Assembly: GCA_965652545.1 (NCBI GenBank)
Contig: CBFGWV010000002.1
Coordinates: 1-64,000, forward strand
Direction: 5' to 3'
Origin: CBFGWV01 sp965652545
Lineage (GTDB): Bacteria > Pseudomonadota > Gammaproteobacteria > Competibacterales > Competibacteraceae
DNA length: 64,000 nucleotides
In this document: positions 9,195 to 18,140 of the stretch, piece after piece
How the letters are laid out: each line of letters opens with the position of its first letter
Position numbering within the stretch: position 1 is the stretch's first letter
The notes under the pieces: model-generated
Told to the model about the DNA's origin: nothing
What the model saw: only the letters and a program-made list of their open reading frames with translations
The model's database searches: none
Position numbers and translations under genes: made by a program

Positions 9195-9925
9195 TGCCGT
9201 CCTTCCTTCAGAACCGTGGTGCCCACGGTCTCGCCGCAGACCAGGCGCACCAGGTCGCCATGATTCTGGATATTGAAGACCTTCAGGGGCATGGCATGTT
9301 CGCGGCACATGACGATGGCCGTGGCGTCCATGACACCCAGGCGCTGGTCCAGCGCCTCGTCATAGGTCAACACCTCGTAGCGCCGTGCATCCGGCACCTT
9401 GACCGGATCGGCCGAGTACACGCCGTCCACCTTGGTGGCCTTGAGCATGACTTCGGCGTTGATTTCGATAGCCCGCAGACTGGCGGCCGAATCGGTCGTG
9501 AAAAAGGGATTGCCGGTGCCGGCACCGAACAGGACGACGCGGCCCTTTTCGAGATGGCGGATAGCACGACGGCGGATGTAGTCCTCGCACACCTGATTGA
9601 TGCGGATGGCGGACATGACGCGGGCGAAGATGTTGCGCCGTTCCAGGGCATCCTGCATGGCCAGGGCGTTCATCACTGTCGCCAGCATACCCATATGGTC
9701 CGCGGTGACCCGGTCCATGCCGGCTGCCGCCAGCCCCGCGCCGCGGAAGAGATTGCCGCCACCGATGACCATCCCTATCTGGACGCCCATGCGGTTGAGC
9801 GTGGTGACTTCATCGGCGATACGGCCGATCACCGCCGGATCGATACCGTAATCGCCGGTGCCCATCAACACCTCTCCGGAGAGTTTGAGGAGGATTCGCT
9901 TGAAGACGGGCTTGGCATCGAGCAT
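9191..9925 (-). CDS. pyrH: Uridylate kinase (UMP kinase)
   Basis: PyrH phosphorylates UMP to UDP for nucleic acids and UDP-sugars. The 244-residue product has the amino-acid kinase fold signatures RILLKLSGEVLMG near the N-terminus, IGGGNLFRG, and FGAGTGNPFFTTDSAA. The ATG at 9925 is the only start that leaves the conserved N-terminus in place. A candidate -10 hexamer lies 41 bases upstream, and the preceding tsf gene ends in a strong terminator, so pyrH probably begins its own transcript. Confidence 0.97.
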   Translation of the reverse strand: MLDAKPVFKRILLKLSGEVLMGTGDYGIDPAVIGRIADEVTTLNRMGVQIGMVIGGGNLFRGAGLAAAGMDRVTADHMGMLATVMNALAMQDALERRNIFARVMSAIRINQVCEDYIRRRAIRHLEKGRVVLFGAGTGNPFFTTDSAASLRAIEINAEVMLKATKVDGVYSADPVKVPDARRYEVLTYDEALDQRLGVMDATAIVMCREHAMPLKVFNIQNHGDLVRLVCGETVGTTVLKEGRQ

Positions 9926-9965
9926 GGATGATTCCGGTGAGGCGGGCGGTGGATAAACTCGGGGC

Positions 9966-9971
9966 ATTGTA
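9966..9971 (-). promoter_or_regulatory. Candidate -10 hexamer for pyrH-frr-uppS operon
   Basis: TACAAT on the minus strand, 41 bases before the pyrH ATG and just after the tsf terminator. No good -35 hexamer is seen at 17 bases, so the promoter call is tentative. Confidence 0.3.
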
Positions 9972-10003
9972 GTGTGTCGGGTGCACGGCTTGTAGTGCCG
10001 ATG

Positions 10004-10040
10004 CAAAAACGGCGTCACCGCACAGCTGCGATAACGCCGT
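10004..10040 (-). terminator. Intrinsic terminator of rpsB-tsf
   Basis: On the minus strand a 14-bp stem (ACGGCGTTATCGCA paired with TGCGGTGACGCCGT, two G-U pairs) closes a GCTG tetraloop and is followed by TTTTTG. It lies 18 bases after the tsf stop and separates tsf from pyrH. The stem length and T-run make this the clearest intrinsic terminator in the window. Confidence 0.9.
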
Positions 10041-10057
10041 CGACCACTGCAAAAGGC

Positions 10058-10936
10058 TTAGCTGCCGCGGACTTGAGCCATCACCTCTTCGGCGAAGTTC
10101 TCGGTCTTTTTCTCGATGCCTTCGCCCAATTCCACCCGTTCGAAGCGGATGACCTTGGCGCCGGCGCTCTTGAGGAGCTTCTCGACGCTTTGGTCCGGAT
10201 CCTTCACGAACGGCTGTCCGACCAGAGTGATTTCCTGGAGATATTTGCGAACCCGGCCATCGACCATCTTTTCGACGATGTCGGCCGGCTTGCCGCTCTC
10301 GGCTGCCTGGGCGGCGAAGATGGCGCGCTCTTTCTCCAGCAGGTCGGCCGGCACCTGCTCGGCGCTGACGCACACCGGGCGGCTGGCGGCGACGTGCATG
10401 GCCAGGCCACGTGCCAGATCGGCATCACCGCCTTCCAGCTCCACGATCACGCCGATGCGCGAGCCGTGCAGGTAGACACCGAAATGCCCGTTGGTGGTCT
10501 CCAGACGGACGAATCGACGCACGGTCATGTTCTCGCCGATTTTGGCGATCAACTCGCGACGCACCTCGTCGACGCTCTTGCCATCGCTCAGCGGCAGGCT
10601 GTTGAGCGCATCCATGTCCGCCGGTGCATCGGCCAGCACACGGGCGGCGACGGCATTGGCGAAGTTCTGGAAGTCGTCGCCCTTGGCGACGAAGTCGGTT
10701 TCGCAGTTGACCTCGACCAGCACGGCGGCTTTGGCATCGTGGGCGCTGGCGACCAGCCCCTCGGCGGCGGTGCGGCCGGCTTTCTTGTCAGCCTTGGCGA
10801 GGCCCTGCTTGCGCATCAGCTCGATGGCGGCTTCGACGTCGCCACCGGTTTCCTGGAGGGCTTTCTTACACTCCATCATGCCCGAGCCGGTACGCTCACG
10901 CAGGGTCTTGACCAGCGCAGCGGTAATCTCTGCCAT
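10058..10936 (-). CDS. tsf: Elongation factor Ts
   Basis: EF-Ts exchanges GDP for GTP on EF-Tu. The 292-residue product has the family's N-terminal UBA-like domain (ITAALVKTLRERTGSGMMECKKAL), the TDFVAK motif in NCETDFVAKGDDF that contacts EF-Tu, and the C-terminal dimerisation region. It is co-transcribed with rpsB and closed by an intrinsic terminator. Confidence 0.98.
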   Translation of the reverse strand: MAEITAALVKTLRERTGSGMMECKKALQETGGDVEAAIELMRKQGLAKADKKAGRTAAEGLVASAHDAKAAVLVEVNCETDFVAKGDDFQNFANAVAARVLADAPADMDALNSLPLSDGKSVDEVRRELIAKIGENMTVRRFVRLETTNGHFGVYLHGSRIGVIVELEGGDADLARGLAMHVAASRPVCVSAEQVPADLLEKERAIFAAQAAESGKPADIVEKMVDGRVRKYLQEITLVGQPFVKDPDQSVEKLLKSAGAKVIRFERVELGEGIEKKTENFAEEVMAQVRGS

Positions 10937-10998
10937 GTTCTTTCCTCAGTTGTTAACGACAAGGCCCGCCTGACGCGAGCCTCGCTTGACTTAGAGAA

Positions 10999-11026
10999 AG
11001 CCCGTCATGCCTGACTGGCGCGGGCT
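10999..11026 (-). terminator. Hairpin between rpsB and tsf (attenuator-like)
   Basis: AGCCCG and CGGGCT pair around a 16-base loop that itself contains the small palindrome GCCAGTCAGGC, followed on the minus strand by TTCTCT. It lies 21-48 bases after the rpsB stop. The short stem and poor T-tract suggest partial termination or an mRNA end-protecting structure that could set the S2 to EF-Ts ratio. This role is inferred. Confidence 0.45.
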
Positions 11027-11046
11027 ATCTCTCGCGTGCCGCTCGC

Positions 11047-11814
11047 TCAGCTGGCAGCGGCGTTGCTGCTGCTGCCATTGTCGGTGTCGTCCACCTCGAT
11101 GAACTCTTCGACGGCGGCGCCACCGGTGGTCACGCTGGAGCGCCCATCGGTCACGGCGCTGATGGCGGCCTGCAAGTACAAGGTGATGGCGCGAATGGCG
11201 TCATCGTTGCCGGGAATGACGTAATCGACGCCTTCGGGGCTGTTGTTGGTATCCACGATGGCCACGACCGGGATACCGAGCTTGCGGGCTTCCTGAATGG
11301 CGATCTTCTCGTGGCCCACGTCGATGATGAACAAGGCATCGGGCAGGCTGGGCATGTCCTTGATACCGCCAAGGCTACGCTCCAGCTTGTCCATCTCGCG
11401 ACGAAGGAGAATCACTTCTTTCTTGGCCAGGCGGTCGAACGTACCGTCCGCGGCCATGGCTTCCAGGTCCTTCAGGCGCTTGATGGACTGGCGCACCGTC
11501 TTGAAGTTGGTGAGCATGCCGCCCAGCCAGCGGTGATTGACGAAGGGCATCTTGCAGCTGCGAGCGGACTCGGCGATCGCATCGCGCGCGGCGCGCTTGG
11601 TGCCCACGAACAGGATGCGGCCGCCATTGGCTGCCATCCGGCTCATGTAATTCATGGCATCCTGGAACAGCGGAAGCGTCTTTTCCAGGTTGATGATGTG
11701 GATCTTGCTACGCTCGCCAAAGATGAACGGGGCCATCTTGGGGTTCCAGTAGCGGGTCTGGTGGCCGAAATGAACACCGGCCTCCAGCATTTGGCGCATA
11801 GAAACGCTAGCCAT
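11047..11814 (-). CDS. rpsB: 30S ribosomal protein S2
   Basis: S2 is a late-assembling protein of the small ribosomal subunit. The 255-residue product contains the signatures VHFGHQTRYWNPKM, GRILFVGTKRAA and PDALFIIDVGHEKIAI. A Ser/Asp/Ala-rich tail of about 25 residues (VDDTDNGSSSNAAAS) extends the usual C-terminus. The ATG at 11814 is chosen over an upstream in-frame codon because MASVSMRQMLEAGVHFGHQ matches the family start. Confidence 0.98.
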   Translation of the reverse strand: MASVSMRQMLEAGVHFGHQTRYWNPKMAPFIFGERSKIHIINLEKTLPLFQDAMNYMSRMAANGGRILFVGTKRAARDAIAESARSCKMPFVNHRWLGGMLTNFKTVRQSIKRLKDLEAMAADGTFDRLAKKEVILLRREMDKLERSLGGIKDMPSLPDALFIIDVGHEKIAIQEARKLGIPVVAIVDTNNSPEGVDYVIPGNDDAIRAITLYLQAAISAVTDGRSSVTTGGAAVEEFIEVDDTDNGSSSNAAAS

Positions 11815-11952
11815 CGTGTAACTCCAGTTGTAACGGGGTTGGGCCTCCACGTACCCCACCGAGCGACCTGCACTCCCGCATCATGGGAGACAGGCACCCC
11901 GCCCGATGTGTCGGCACGTGTGCGTGATGTCGTTGCCTTGCAAGGCGGGCGC

Positions 11953-11981
11953 TTTATACCATAGGTTGCTTGCGACACCAA
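11953..11981 (-). promoter_or_regulatory. Candidate sigma-70 promoter of rpsB-tsf
   Basis: On the minus strand TTGGTG and TATAAA are separated by exactly 17 bases, about 140 bases before the rpsB ATG. The long GC-rich leader contains CTCCC and GGGAG arms that could fold into a hairpin. In E. coli S2 represses its own mRNA through its leader, so a similar control here is plausible but not shown. On the plus strand TTGCCT (11933-11938) and TATACC (11955-11960), 16 bases apart, could serve map. Confidence 0.5.
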
Positions 11982-12018
11982 CTTGATCAGCGTCGCCCTA
12001 CTTCCGACACCGGATTAC

Positions 12019-12786
12019 ATGAGCATTTCCATAAAGAACGCCGACGATATCGAAAAAATGCGAGTGGCTGGGCGGCTTGCCGCCGATGTGCTGGCCATGA
12101 TCGGCCCATACGTGCAGGAAGGTGTCACCACCGAAGAGCTCGATCAGCGCTGTCACGACTATATCGTCGACGTGCAGCAGGCCATCCCCGCACCACTCAA
12201 TTATCGTGGATTCCCCAAGTCGATCTGTACTTCGGTCAACCATGTCGTCTGCCATGGCATACCGGGAAAGAAGCGCCTCAAGCGCGGCGATGTGCTCAAT
12301 ATCGACGTCACGGTCATCAAGGACGGGTTCCACGGCGACACCAGTCGCATGTATTTCGTCGGCGAGCCGTCCATCATCGCTCAGCGGGTTGCCCAGACCG
12401 CCTACGACTGCATGAAGCTGGGTATCGAGATGGTCAAGCCCGGCGTCCACCTGGGTGATATCGGCCATGCAATCCAAACCCACGCCGAGGGCCTGGGGTT
12501 CTCGGTCGTCCGCGAATACTGCGGGCACGGAATCGGCCGCCAGTTTCACGAAGACCCTCAAGTGTTGCACTACGGCACCCCCGGTACCGGCGAGGTGTTG
12601 GTGCCCGGTATGACCTTCACGATCGAGCCCATGATCAACACGGGCAAGCGCCATACCCGACTGTTGCCCGACGGTTGGACCGTGGTAACCAAAGACCACA
12701 GCCTCTCGGCACAGTGGGAGCACACGATACTGGTCACAGACGACGGATTCGAAGTGCTCACCTTGTGCGAGGGTGCGAGCCTCTAG
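12019..12786 (+). CDS. map: Methionine aminopeptidase, type I
   Basis: Map removes the initiator Met from nascent proteins. The 255-residue protein has the pita-bread fold and all five metal ligands in their motifs: Asp in LNIDVTVIKDGFHGDTSRM (two), His in GHGIGRQFHE, Glu in TFTIEPMINTG and Glu in WEHTILVT. The ATG at 12019 is preferred over a more distant upstream codon because MSISIKNADDIEKMR matches the family N-terminus. Its TAG stop overlaps the GTG start of glnD (TAGTG). It is divergent from rpsB, as in many relatives. Confidence 0.97.
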   Translation: MSISIKNADDIEKMRVAGRLAADVLAMIGPYVQEGVTTEELDQRCHDYIVDVQQAIPAPLNYRGFPKSICTSVNHVVCHGIPGKKRLKRGDVLNIDVTVIKDGFHGDTSRMYFVGEPSIIAQRVAQTAYDCMKLGIEMVKPGVHLGDIGHAIQTHAEGLGFSVVREYCGHGIGRQFHEDPQVLHYGTPGTGEVLVPGMTFTIEPMINTGKRHTRLLPDGWTVVTKDHSLSAQWEHTILVTDDGFEVLTLCEGASL

Positions 12787-15485
12787 TGCCCTCCCTGCCC
12801 ATCGCCAGCCCACCCTCGTTCGATATCGCCCCGTTATTGGCGACGGTATCCGCATTGCCTCCGGCGGACGGGGCGGCGATGATCAAGCCCTGGCGCGAAA
12901 CCGCCCGCGATTTCCAGACCGCATTGTATGCGGCGTTTCGCGAGGGCGTTCCCGCGACCGAACTGGTGCCGGCGCGGGCACAATTGGTGGACGCCCTGTT
13001 GCGCAGGGCCTGGGCCGACTTCCTGCCGACGGATACGGTCGATTTAGCGTTGGTGGCGGTGGGTGGGTATGGCCGGGGCGAGCTGCATCCGGCCTCGGAT
13101 GTGGACATCATGATTCTGCTCGGATCCCCCACGGTTGAAGCGCAGCACCGCAGCGGTCTGGAGCGTTTTCTCACTTTTCTTTGGGATATCGGCCTGGAGG
13201 TCGGCCAAAGCGTGCGTTCGGTGGACGATTGCGTACGCGAGGCACGGGCCGATATTACGGTGGCCACCAATCTCATGGAGGCGCGACGACTGCTCGGCGA
13301 CGAGGGTCTATTTCAAGCCATGCGGGCGGCCACCGGCCCGGACAAGGTCTGGCCGACACCGGATTTCTTCCGCGCCAAAATCGACGAGCAGAAATCGCGC
13401 TATCACAAGTATCACGAGACCGCCTATAACCTTGAGCCGAACGTCAAGGAGGGCCCCGGCGGCCTGCGCGATCTGCAAAACGTCGGTTGGGTCGCCAAGC
13501 GCCACTTCAATGCCACCACGTTGCACGGTCTGGTGGTACACGGCTTTCTCACCGAGGCGGAGCATCAAAGCCTGGTCGCCTGCCAGGCCTTCCTGTGGCA
13601 GGTGCGCTTTGCGCTGCACATGATCACCGGCCGGCGTGAGGATCGCCTGCTGTTCGATCACCAGCGCCAGCTCGCCGCCTGCCTGGGTTACCGCGACCAG
13701 GACCATAACCTGGCCGTCGAGCAGTTCATGCAGCGCTATTACCGCACCATCATGGAGCTGTCGCGGCTCAACGAAATGCTGCTGCAGCTGTTCGAGGAGG
13801 TCATCCTGCTGGCCGACGGCCCAGGGGTGCCCTCCCCCATCAACCGGCGCTTCCAGTCGCGCCACGGCTATCTGGAAGTGGTTCGACCGTCGGTCTTCAA
13901 GCGTTATCCGTTCGCATTGCTCGAGGTTTTTCTGCTGTTGCAGCAACACCCCGAACTCAAAGGCGTGCGCGCGAGCACCGTCCGATTGATCCGCGATCAC
14001 CGCTACCTGATCGACGACACCTTCCGCGCCGACCTGCGTGCGCGAAGCCTGTTCATGGAGATTCTCCGCCAGCCCCGGGGCGTGACCCGGCAACTGCGGC
14101 GGATGAACCGCTACGGCGTATTGGCCGCCTACCTGCCGGAGTTCGCGGTCATCGTCGGCCGCATGCAGTACGACCTGTTCCACACCTACACGGTCGATCA
14201 ACACACTTTGTTCGTGGTACGTAACCTGCGGCGCTTCTATGTGCCCCGTTTTGCCCACGAATTCCCGTTCTGTTCGGAGTTGATGCAAGGCATTCCCAAG
14301 CCGGAGCTGTTGTATGTCGCTGGCATCTACCACGATATCGCCAAGGGGCGCGGTGGCGATCACTCCGAGTTGGGCGCGGAGGATGCCATCGCGTTCTGCC
14401 GCCGACACGGTTTGAGCGCTTATGACACCGACCTGGTCGCCTGGCTGGTGCGCAACCACTTGCTCATGTCCATCACGGCGCAGAAGAAGGACATTCACGA
14501 CCCTGAGGTGATTGCGGAATTCGCCGCTCAGATTGCCGACCCTGTCCGCTTGGACTACCTGTACCTGCTGACCGTGGCCGACATGCGGGCGACGAACCCC
14601 CGACTCTGGAACACCTGGAAGGACACCTTGCTGCGCGAGCTGCACCGCGCCACGCGGCGGACGCTGCGGCGCGACGTCAGCGCCGCGGAGGATAAGCGCA
14701 GCCGGATCACCGAGACGCAGCGTGAGGCCTGCCAGCGGCTCCAGCAGGCGGGTATCGAACGCCAACGCATCGAAGCGGCCTGGGCGGGGTTCGGCGATGA
14801 CTATTTCCTGCGCCACAGTGCCGATGAGGTCATCTGGCACACCCGCGCGGTGCTGAAGAAAGCCGATGACGGGCGCGCCCTGGTGCTGGCCCAGCCCGAT
14901 AGCCAGCGCGGCGGGACAGAGATCTTCGTCTACACCCGCGACCAGGCCAATCTTTTTGCACTGATTACGGCGGTTCTGGACCAACTGGGCCTGACGGTGC
15001 TGGATGCGCGCATCATCACCGGAGCCAACGGCTATTCGCTCGACAGCTTCACGGTGGTCGAGGACAGCGGCGAGCCGATCGGCGAGCGCGCCCGCAGCCG
15101 CGAGATCCTCCGCGTGCTGCGGCGTGAGCTCAACCGGGCCGAGCCCCGGCCGCTGAAGATTACCCGCCGCACGCCGCGGGAGCTCAAGCACTTCCCGACC
15201 CCGACACAGATGGCCTTCCTGGACGATGAGGTCAACGGACGGACCATTCTGGAGCTCACCACGGCCGATCGACCTGGCCTGCTCAGCCGGATCGGGCGAG
15301 CGTTCATGGATTGCAACATCCGCTTGCACAATGCCCGCATCGCCACCCTGGGTGCCCGGGCCGAGGATGTGTTCGTCATCACCGATGCCGATAACCGTCC
15401 GTTGCGCGAAGCGGCACAGTACACCGCCTTGCGCGAGTCCCTGCTGCGCCATCTCGAGCAGACCGAATCGTCGCCGTCGTCATAA
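12786..15485 (+). CDS. glnD: Bifunctional uridylyltransferase/uridylyl-removing enzyme GlnD
   Basis: GlnD adds or removes UMP on PII proteins in response to glutamine and so controls nitrogen metabolism. With the GTG at 12786 the product is 899 residues (E. coli 890). Order: nucleotidyltransferase domain with GGYGRGELHPASDVD near residue 92, a PII-uridylyltransferase middle region, an HD domain with GIYHDIAKGRGGDHSELG near 513 (UMP removal), and two C-terminal ACT domains starting near 711 and 817 that bind glutamine. The start overlaps the map stop by one base. Its last codons run into the tandem Pho boxes of pstS. Confidence 0.96.
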   Translation: MPSLPIASPPSFDIAPLLATVSALPPADGAAMIKPWRETARDFQTALYAAFREGVPATELVPARAQLVDALLRRAWADFLPTDTVDLALVAVGGYGRGELHPASDVDIMILLGSPTVEAQHRSGLERFLTFLWDIGLEVGQSVRSVDDCVREARADITVATNLMEARRLLGDEGLFQAMRAATGPDKVWPTPDFFRAKIDEQKSRYHKYHETAYNLEPNVKEGPGGLRDLQNVGWVAKRHFNATTLHGLVVHGFLTEAEHQSLVACQAFLWQVRFALHMITGRREDRLLFDHQRQLAACLGYRDQDHNLAVEQFMQRYYRTIMELSRLNEMLLQLFEEVILLADGPGVPSPINRRFQSRHGYLEVVRPSVFKRYPFALLEVFLLLQQHPELKGVRASTVRLIRDHRYLIDDTFRADLRARSLFMEILRQPRGVTRQLRRMNRYGVLAAYLPEFAVIVGRMQYDLFHTYTVDQHTLFVVRNLRRFYVPRFAHEFPFCSELMQGIPKPELLYVAGIYHDIAKGRGGDHSELGAEDAIAFCRRHGLSAYDTDLVAWLVRNHLLMSITAQKKDIHDPEVIAEFAAQIADPVRLDYLYLLTVADMRATNPRLWNTWKDTLLRELHRATRRTLRRDVSAAEDKRSRITETQREACQRLQQAGIERQRIEAAWAGFGDDYFLRHSADEVIWHTRAVLKKADDGRALVLAQPDSQRGGTEIFVYTRDQANLFALITAVLDQLGLTVLDARIITGANGYSLDSFTVVEDSGEPIGERARSREILRVLRRELNRAEPRPLKITRRTPRELKHFPTPTQMAFLDDEVNGRTILELTTADRPGLLSRIGRAFMDCNIRLHNARIATLGARAEDVFVITDADNRPLREAAQYTALRESLLRHLEQTESSPSS

Positions 15486-15516
15486 ATTCGTAACACATTC
15501 GCAATATAACCGTCGC
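15477..15516 (+). promoter_or_regulatory. Tandem Pho-box array upstream of pstS
   Basis: Four 7-mers repeat with an exact 11-base period: TCGTCAT (15477), TCGTAAC (15488), TCGCAAT (15499) and CCGTCGC (15510), separated by the AT-rich 4-mers AAAT, ACAT and ATAA. This is the architecture of the PhoB box (7-mer CTGTCAT-like units plus 4-base spacers), although single units match the E. coli consensus only partly. The first unit overlaps the glnD stop codon. Position about 90 bases before pstS fits a phosphate-starvation promoter. Confidence 0.65.
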
Positions 15517-15541
15517 CGGGGCTGGGTAACGTACCGCCTGT

Positions 15542-15563
15542 CGTTGCAGGAGAGCCTGCAACG
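15542..15563 (+). other. 5' leader hairpin of pstS
   Basis: CGTTGCAGG and CCTGCAACG form a perfect 9-bp stem around the tetraloop AGAG, 40 bases before the pstS ATG. It probably lies in the untranslated leader and could stabilise the mRNA. No T-run follows, so it is not a terminator. Confidence 0.5.
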
Positions 15564-15602
15564 GGTGAGTTCGACCAGCCACAACCAGCACGGAGACGTG
15601 AT

Positions 15603-16640
15603 ATGACCCCGAACAAGATTGCATTGGCCCTCGCCATTGCGGCCGTCAGCACGGCAGCCTCGGCGCAGTCCGCGCGCGATTACATCAGCATCGTGGGTTC
15701 CTCCACGGTCTACCCCTTCGCCACGGTCGTGGCCGAGCAGTTCGGTCGTAGCACCGACTTCAAGACCCCGAAGATCGAGTCCACCGGTTCCGGCGGCGGC
15801 TTGAAGCTGTTCTGCGCCGGCGTGGGCGTCGAGCACCCGGACATCACCAATGCCTCGCGCCGGATCAAGCAGTCGGAAATCGATGACTGTGCGGCCAATG
15901 GCGTGACCGAGGTGGTGGAGGTCAAGATTGGCTACGACGGTATCGTCCTGGCCAACTCCACCAACGCCGAGCGGTTCGAGATCACCCGTCAGGAACTGTA
16001 CACCGCGCTGGCCAAGACACTGCCCAACGCCGATGGCGAACTGGTCGACAACCCCTATACACGTTGGAGCGAGATCAACGGCGATCTGCCCGACACCAAG
16101 ATCGAAGTACTCGGCCCTCCGCCGACGTCCGGCACCCGCGACGCCTTCGTCGAGCTGGTCATGGAAGAGTCCTGCGATCAGTTCGAGGCCATCAAGATGC
16201 TGGCCGAGACCGATAAGGACACGCACAAAGCCGTGTGCCAGGGCATCCGTGAGGACGGTGCCTACATCGAAGCCGGTGAGAACGACAACCTGATCGTGCA
16301 GAAGCTCGACGCCAACAAGGACGCCCTGGGTATTTTCGGCTACAGCTTCCTTGAGCAGAACGCCGATAAAGTCCAAGGCGCGAACATTGACGGTGTCGAG
16401 GCCACTTTCGAGAACATCGCCAGCGGTGACTACCCGGTTTCCCGCGGCCTGTTCTTCTACGTGAAGAAGGCCCACGTGGGCGTCATCCCCGGCATCAAGG
16501 AATACGTCGAAGAGTTCGTCTCCGACGCCGCCGTCGGCGAAGACGGCTACTTGGTCGATCGCGGCCTGATCCCGCTGCCGGAAGATGAGCTGGAAGCGAT
16601 CCGCAGCAACGTGGCCGAAATGAAGCACGTGTCGCTGTAA
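15603..16640 (+). CDS. pstS: Phosphate ABC transporter, substrate-binding protein PstS
   Basis: PstS captures inorganic phosphate in the periplasm. The 345-residue product has a signal peptide ending at ASA (about residue 21). It also has the phosphate-contact motifs IVGSSTVYPFA, ESTGSGGGLKLFC and the PTSGTRDAFVEL loop. It is of the longer proteobacterial type with extra Cys residues. The mature protein is strongly acidic, as in salt-adapted bacteria. A GGAG ribosome site lies 7 bases before the ATG. Pho boxes precede it and an attenuator-like hairpin follows. Confidence 0.96.
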   Translation: MTPNKIALALAIAAVSTAASAQSARDYISIVGSSTVYPFATVVAEQFGRSTDFKTPKIESTGSGGGLKLFCAGVGVEHPDITNASRRIKQSEIDDCAANGVTEVVEVKIGYDGIVLANSTNAERFEITRQELYTALAKTLPNADGELVDNPYTRWSEINGDLPDTKIEVLGPPPTSGTRDAFVELVMEESCDQFEAIKMLAETDKDTHKAVCQGIREDGAYIEAGENDNLIVQKLDANKDALGIFGYSFLEQNADKVQGANIDGVEATFENIASGDYPVSRGLFFYVKKAHVGVIPGIKEYVEEFVSDAAVGEDGYLVDRGLIPLPEDELEAIRSNVAEMKHVSL

Positions 16641-16654
16641 GCCCTACCGTTGTG

Positions 16655-16704
16655 CCCCGAGACGTTGCGTGACATGGATGTCGCGTAGTCCCGGGGTTTT
16701 CTGC
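16655..16704 (+). terminator. Attenuator-like hairpin between pstS and pstC
   Basis: A long interrupted stem (CCCCGAGAC paired with GTCCCGGGG, one mismatch, plus inner GTGACA with TGTCGC) is followed directly by TTTTCTGCTT. It lies 15 bases after the pstS stop and inside the operon, so it probably stops part of the transcripts and keeps PstS in excess over the membrane subunits. Confidence 0.7.
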
Positions 16705-16732
16705 TTGTCCCTCACGTCGACGGGTCCGCTCG

Positions 16733-18115
16733 ATGCAATCATCAACCCTCCTGATCGTGCTGTTGGTCGCCAGTTCGCTGGCCTACTTCCTCGGCCGGCG
16801 GCGATCCCTGAGCCTGAGCAACGGCAGTGTCCGCAACCTGCACTCCCTGCCCGCTCACTATGGGTTTTACGCCGCGTTGTGGTGTGCCGTCCCCGCGGTC
16901 GTCCTGCTGGGGTTGTGGTTGGCGTTCCAGCAGACCGTGGTCACCCAGTTGGTGGTCGCGGGCCTTCCGGCGGATGTACGTGAGCTGTCTCCCGAGCGTC
17001 TGAACCTGTTCGTCAACGATGTGATCAACGTCGCGATCGGCAACATTTCCAGCTCGGGTGACGATCCAGTGGTGGCAGCAGCCGCCGAGCACTATCGATC
17101 GTTGCAGAGCATGAGCCAATGGCTTCTGACGGCGATTGCGATTGCCGCGGCCGCGGGCGGCCTGGCGTTCAGCTGGCGGCGAATCGCGCCACTGATGCGG
17201 GCGCGGGTGCAGGTCGAAAAGGCCATCAAGGTCTTCCTGATCCTCTCCTCGACCGTTGCGATTATCACGACTCTGGGAATCGTGCTATCGGTCCTGTTCG
17301 AATCGATCCGCTTCTTCGGCAAAGTGCCGGCAACCGAATTCCTTTTCGGTCTGCAGTGGAGCCCGCAGACCGCGCTGCGTGCCGACCAAGTCGGATCCTC
17401 CGGCGCCTTCGGCGCCATTCCCTTGTTTGTGGGCACGCTGCTCATCTCGGCAATCGCATTGATTGTGGCGGTGCCGATCGGTCTGATGTCGGCCATCTAT
17501 CTGTCGGAGTATGCCGCCAAGCCCGTTCGCGCGGTGGCCAAACCGCTGCTTGAGATTCTTGCTGGCATCCCGACCGTCGTCTACGGCTTCTTCGCGGCGC
17601 TAACGGTCGCCCCTGCAATCCGCGGGTGGGGGGCGGCAATCGGGCTGGATGTCGCCTCTGAAAGCGCCCTGGCCGCGGGGTTGGTCATGGGCATCATGAT
17701 TATCCCCTTCGTCTCGTCATTGTCCGACGATGTCCTCAACGCCGTCCCGCAGGCGATGCGCGATGGCTCTTATGGGTTGGGGGCGACACGGTCGGAAACC
17801 ATCCGCCATGTGATCATCCCGGCTGCGTTGCCGGGCATCGTCGGCAGCATCTTGCTGGCAGCCTCGCGCGCCATCGGCGAGACCATGATCGTGGTCATGG
17901 CCGCAGGTCTGGCCGCCAATCTCACAATCAACCCTCTGGAGGCAGTGACCACTGTCACGGTGCAGATCGTCACGCTACTGGTGGGCGACCAGGAGTTCGA
18001 TAGCGCCAAGACCCTGGCCGCTTTCGCCCTGGGGTTGATGCTGTTCATCGTGACCTTGTTGCTCAATGTCATCGCCCTGCACGTGGTACGCAAGTACCGC
18101 GAGCAGTACGACTAA
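16733..18115 (+). CDS. pstC: Phosphate ABC transporter, permease PstC
   Basis: PstC is one of the two inner-membrane channel subunits of the high-affinity phosphate importer. The 460-residue product has an N-terminal extension with three hydrophobic segments (about residues 5-160), then the MetI-like permease domain with six helices. The EAA loop motif is MRDGSYGLGATRSETIRHVIIPAALPG, read from about residue 343. The extension is typical of the longer PstC class found in many Proteobacteria. PstA follows after 25 bases. Confidence 0.94.
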   Translation: MQSSTLLIVLLVASSLAYFLGRRRSLSLSNGSVRNLHSLPAHYGFYAALWCAVPAVVLLGLWLAFQQTVVTQLVVAGLPADVRELSPERLNLFVNDVINVAIGNISSSGDDPVVAAAAEHYRSLQSMSQWLLTAIAIAAAAGGLAFSWRRIAPLMRARVQVEKAIKVFLILSSTVAIITTLGIVLSVLFESIRFFGKVPATEFLFGLQWSPQTALRADQVGSSGAFGAIPLFVGTLLISAIALIVAVPIGLMSAIYLSEYAAKPVRAVAKPLLEILAGIPTVVYGFFAALTVAPAIRGWGAAIGLDVASESALAAGLVMGIMIIPFVSSLSDDVLNAVPQAMRDGSYGLGATRSETIRHVIIPAALPGIVGSILLAASRAIGETMIVVMAAGLAANLTINPLEAVTTVTVQIVTLLVGDQEFDSAKTLAAFALGLMLFIVTLLLNVIALHVVRKYREQYD

Positions 18116-18140
18116 GCGGGATAGGGGAGTCGCAAGACCC

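Noticed and set aside
13308..15452. 714-codon open frame antisense to glnD
   Set aside because: It is a mirror of glnD codon structure in GC-rich DNA; glnD has full domain support on the other strand.
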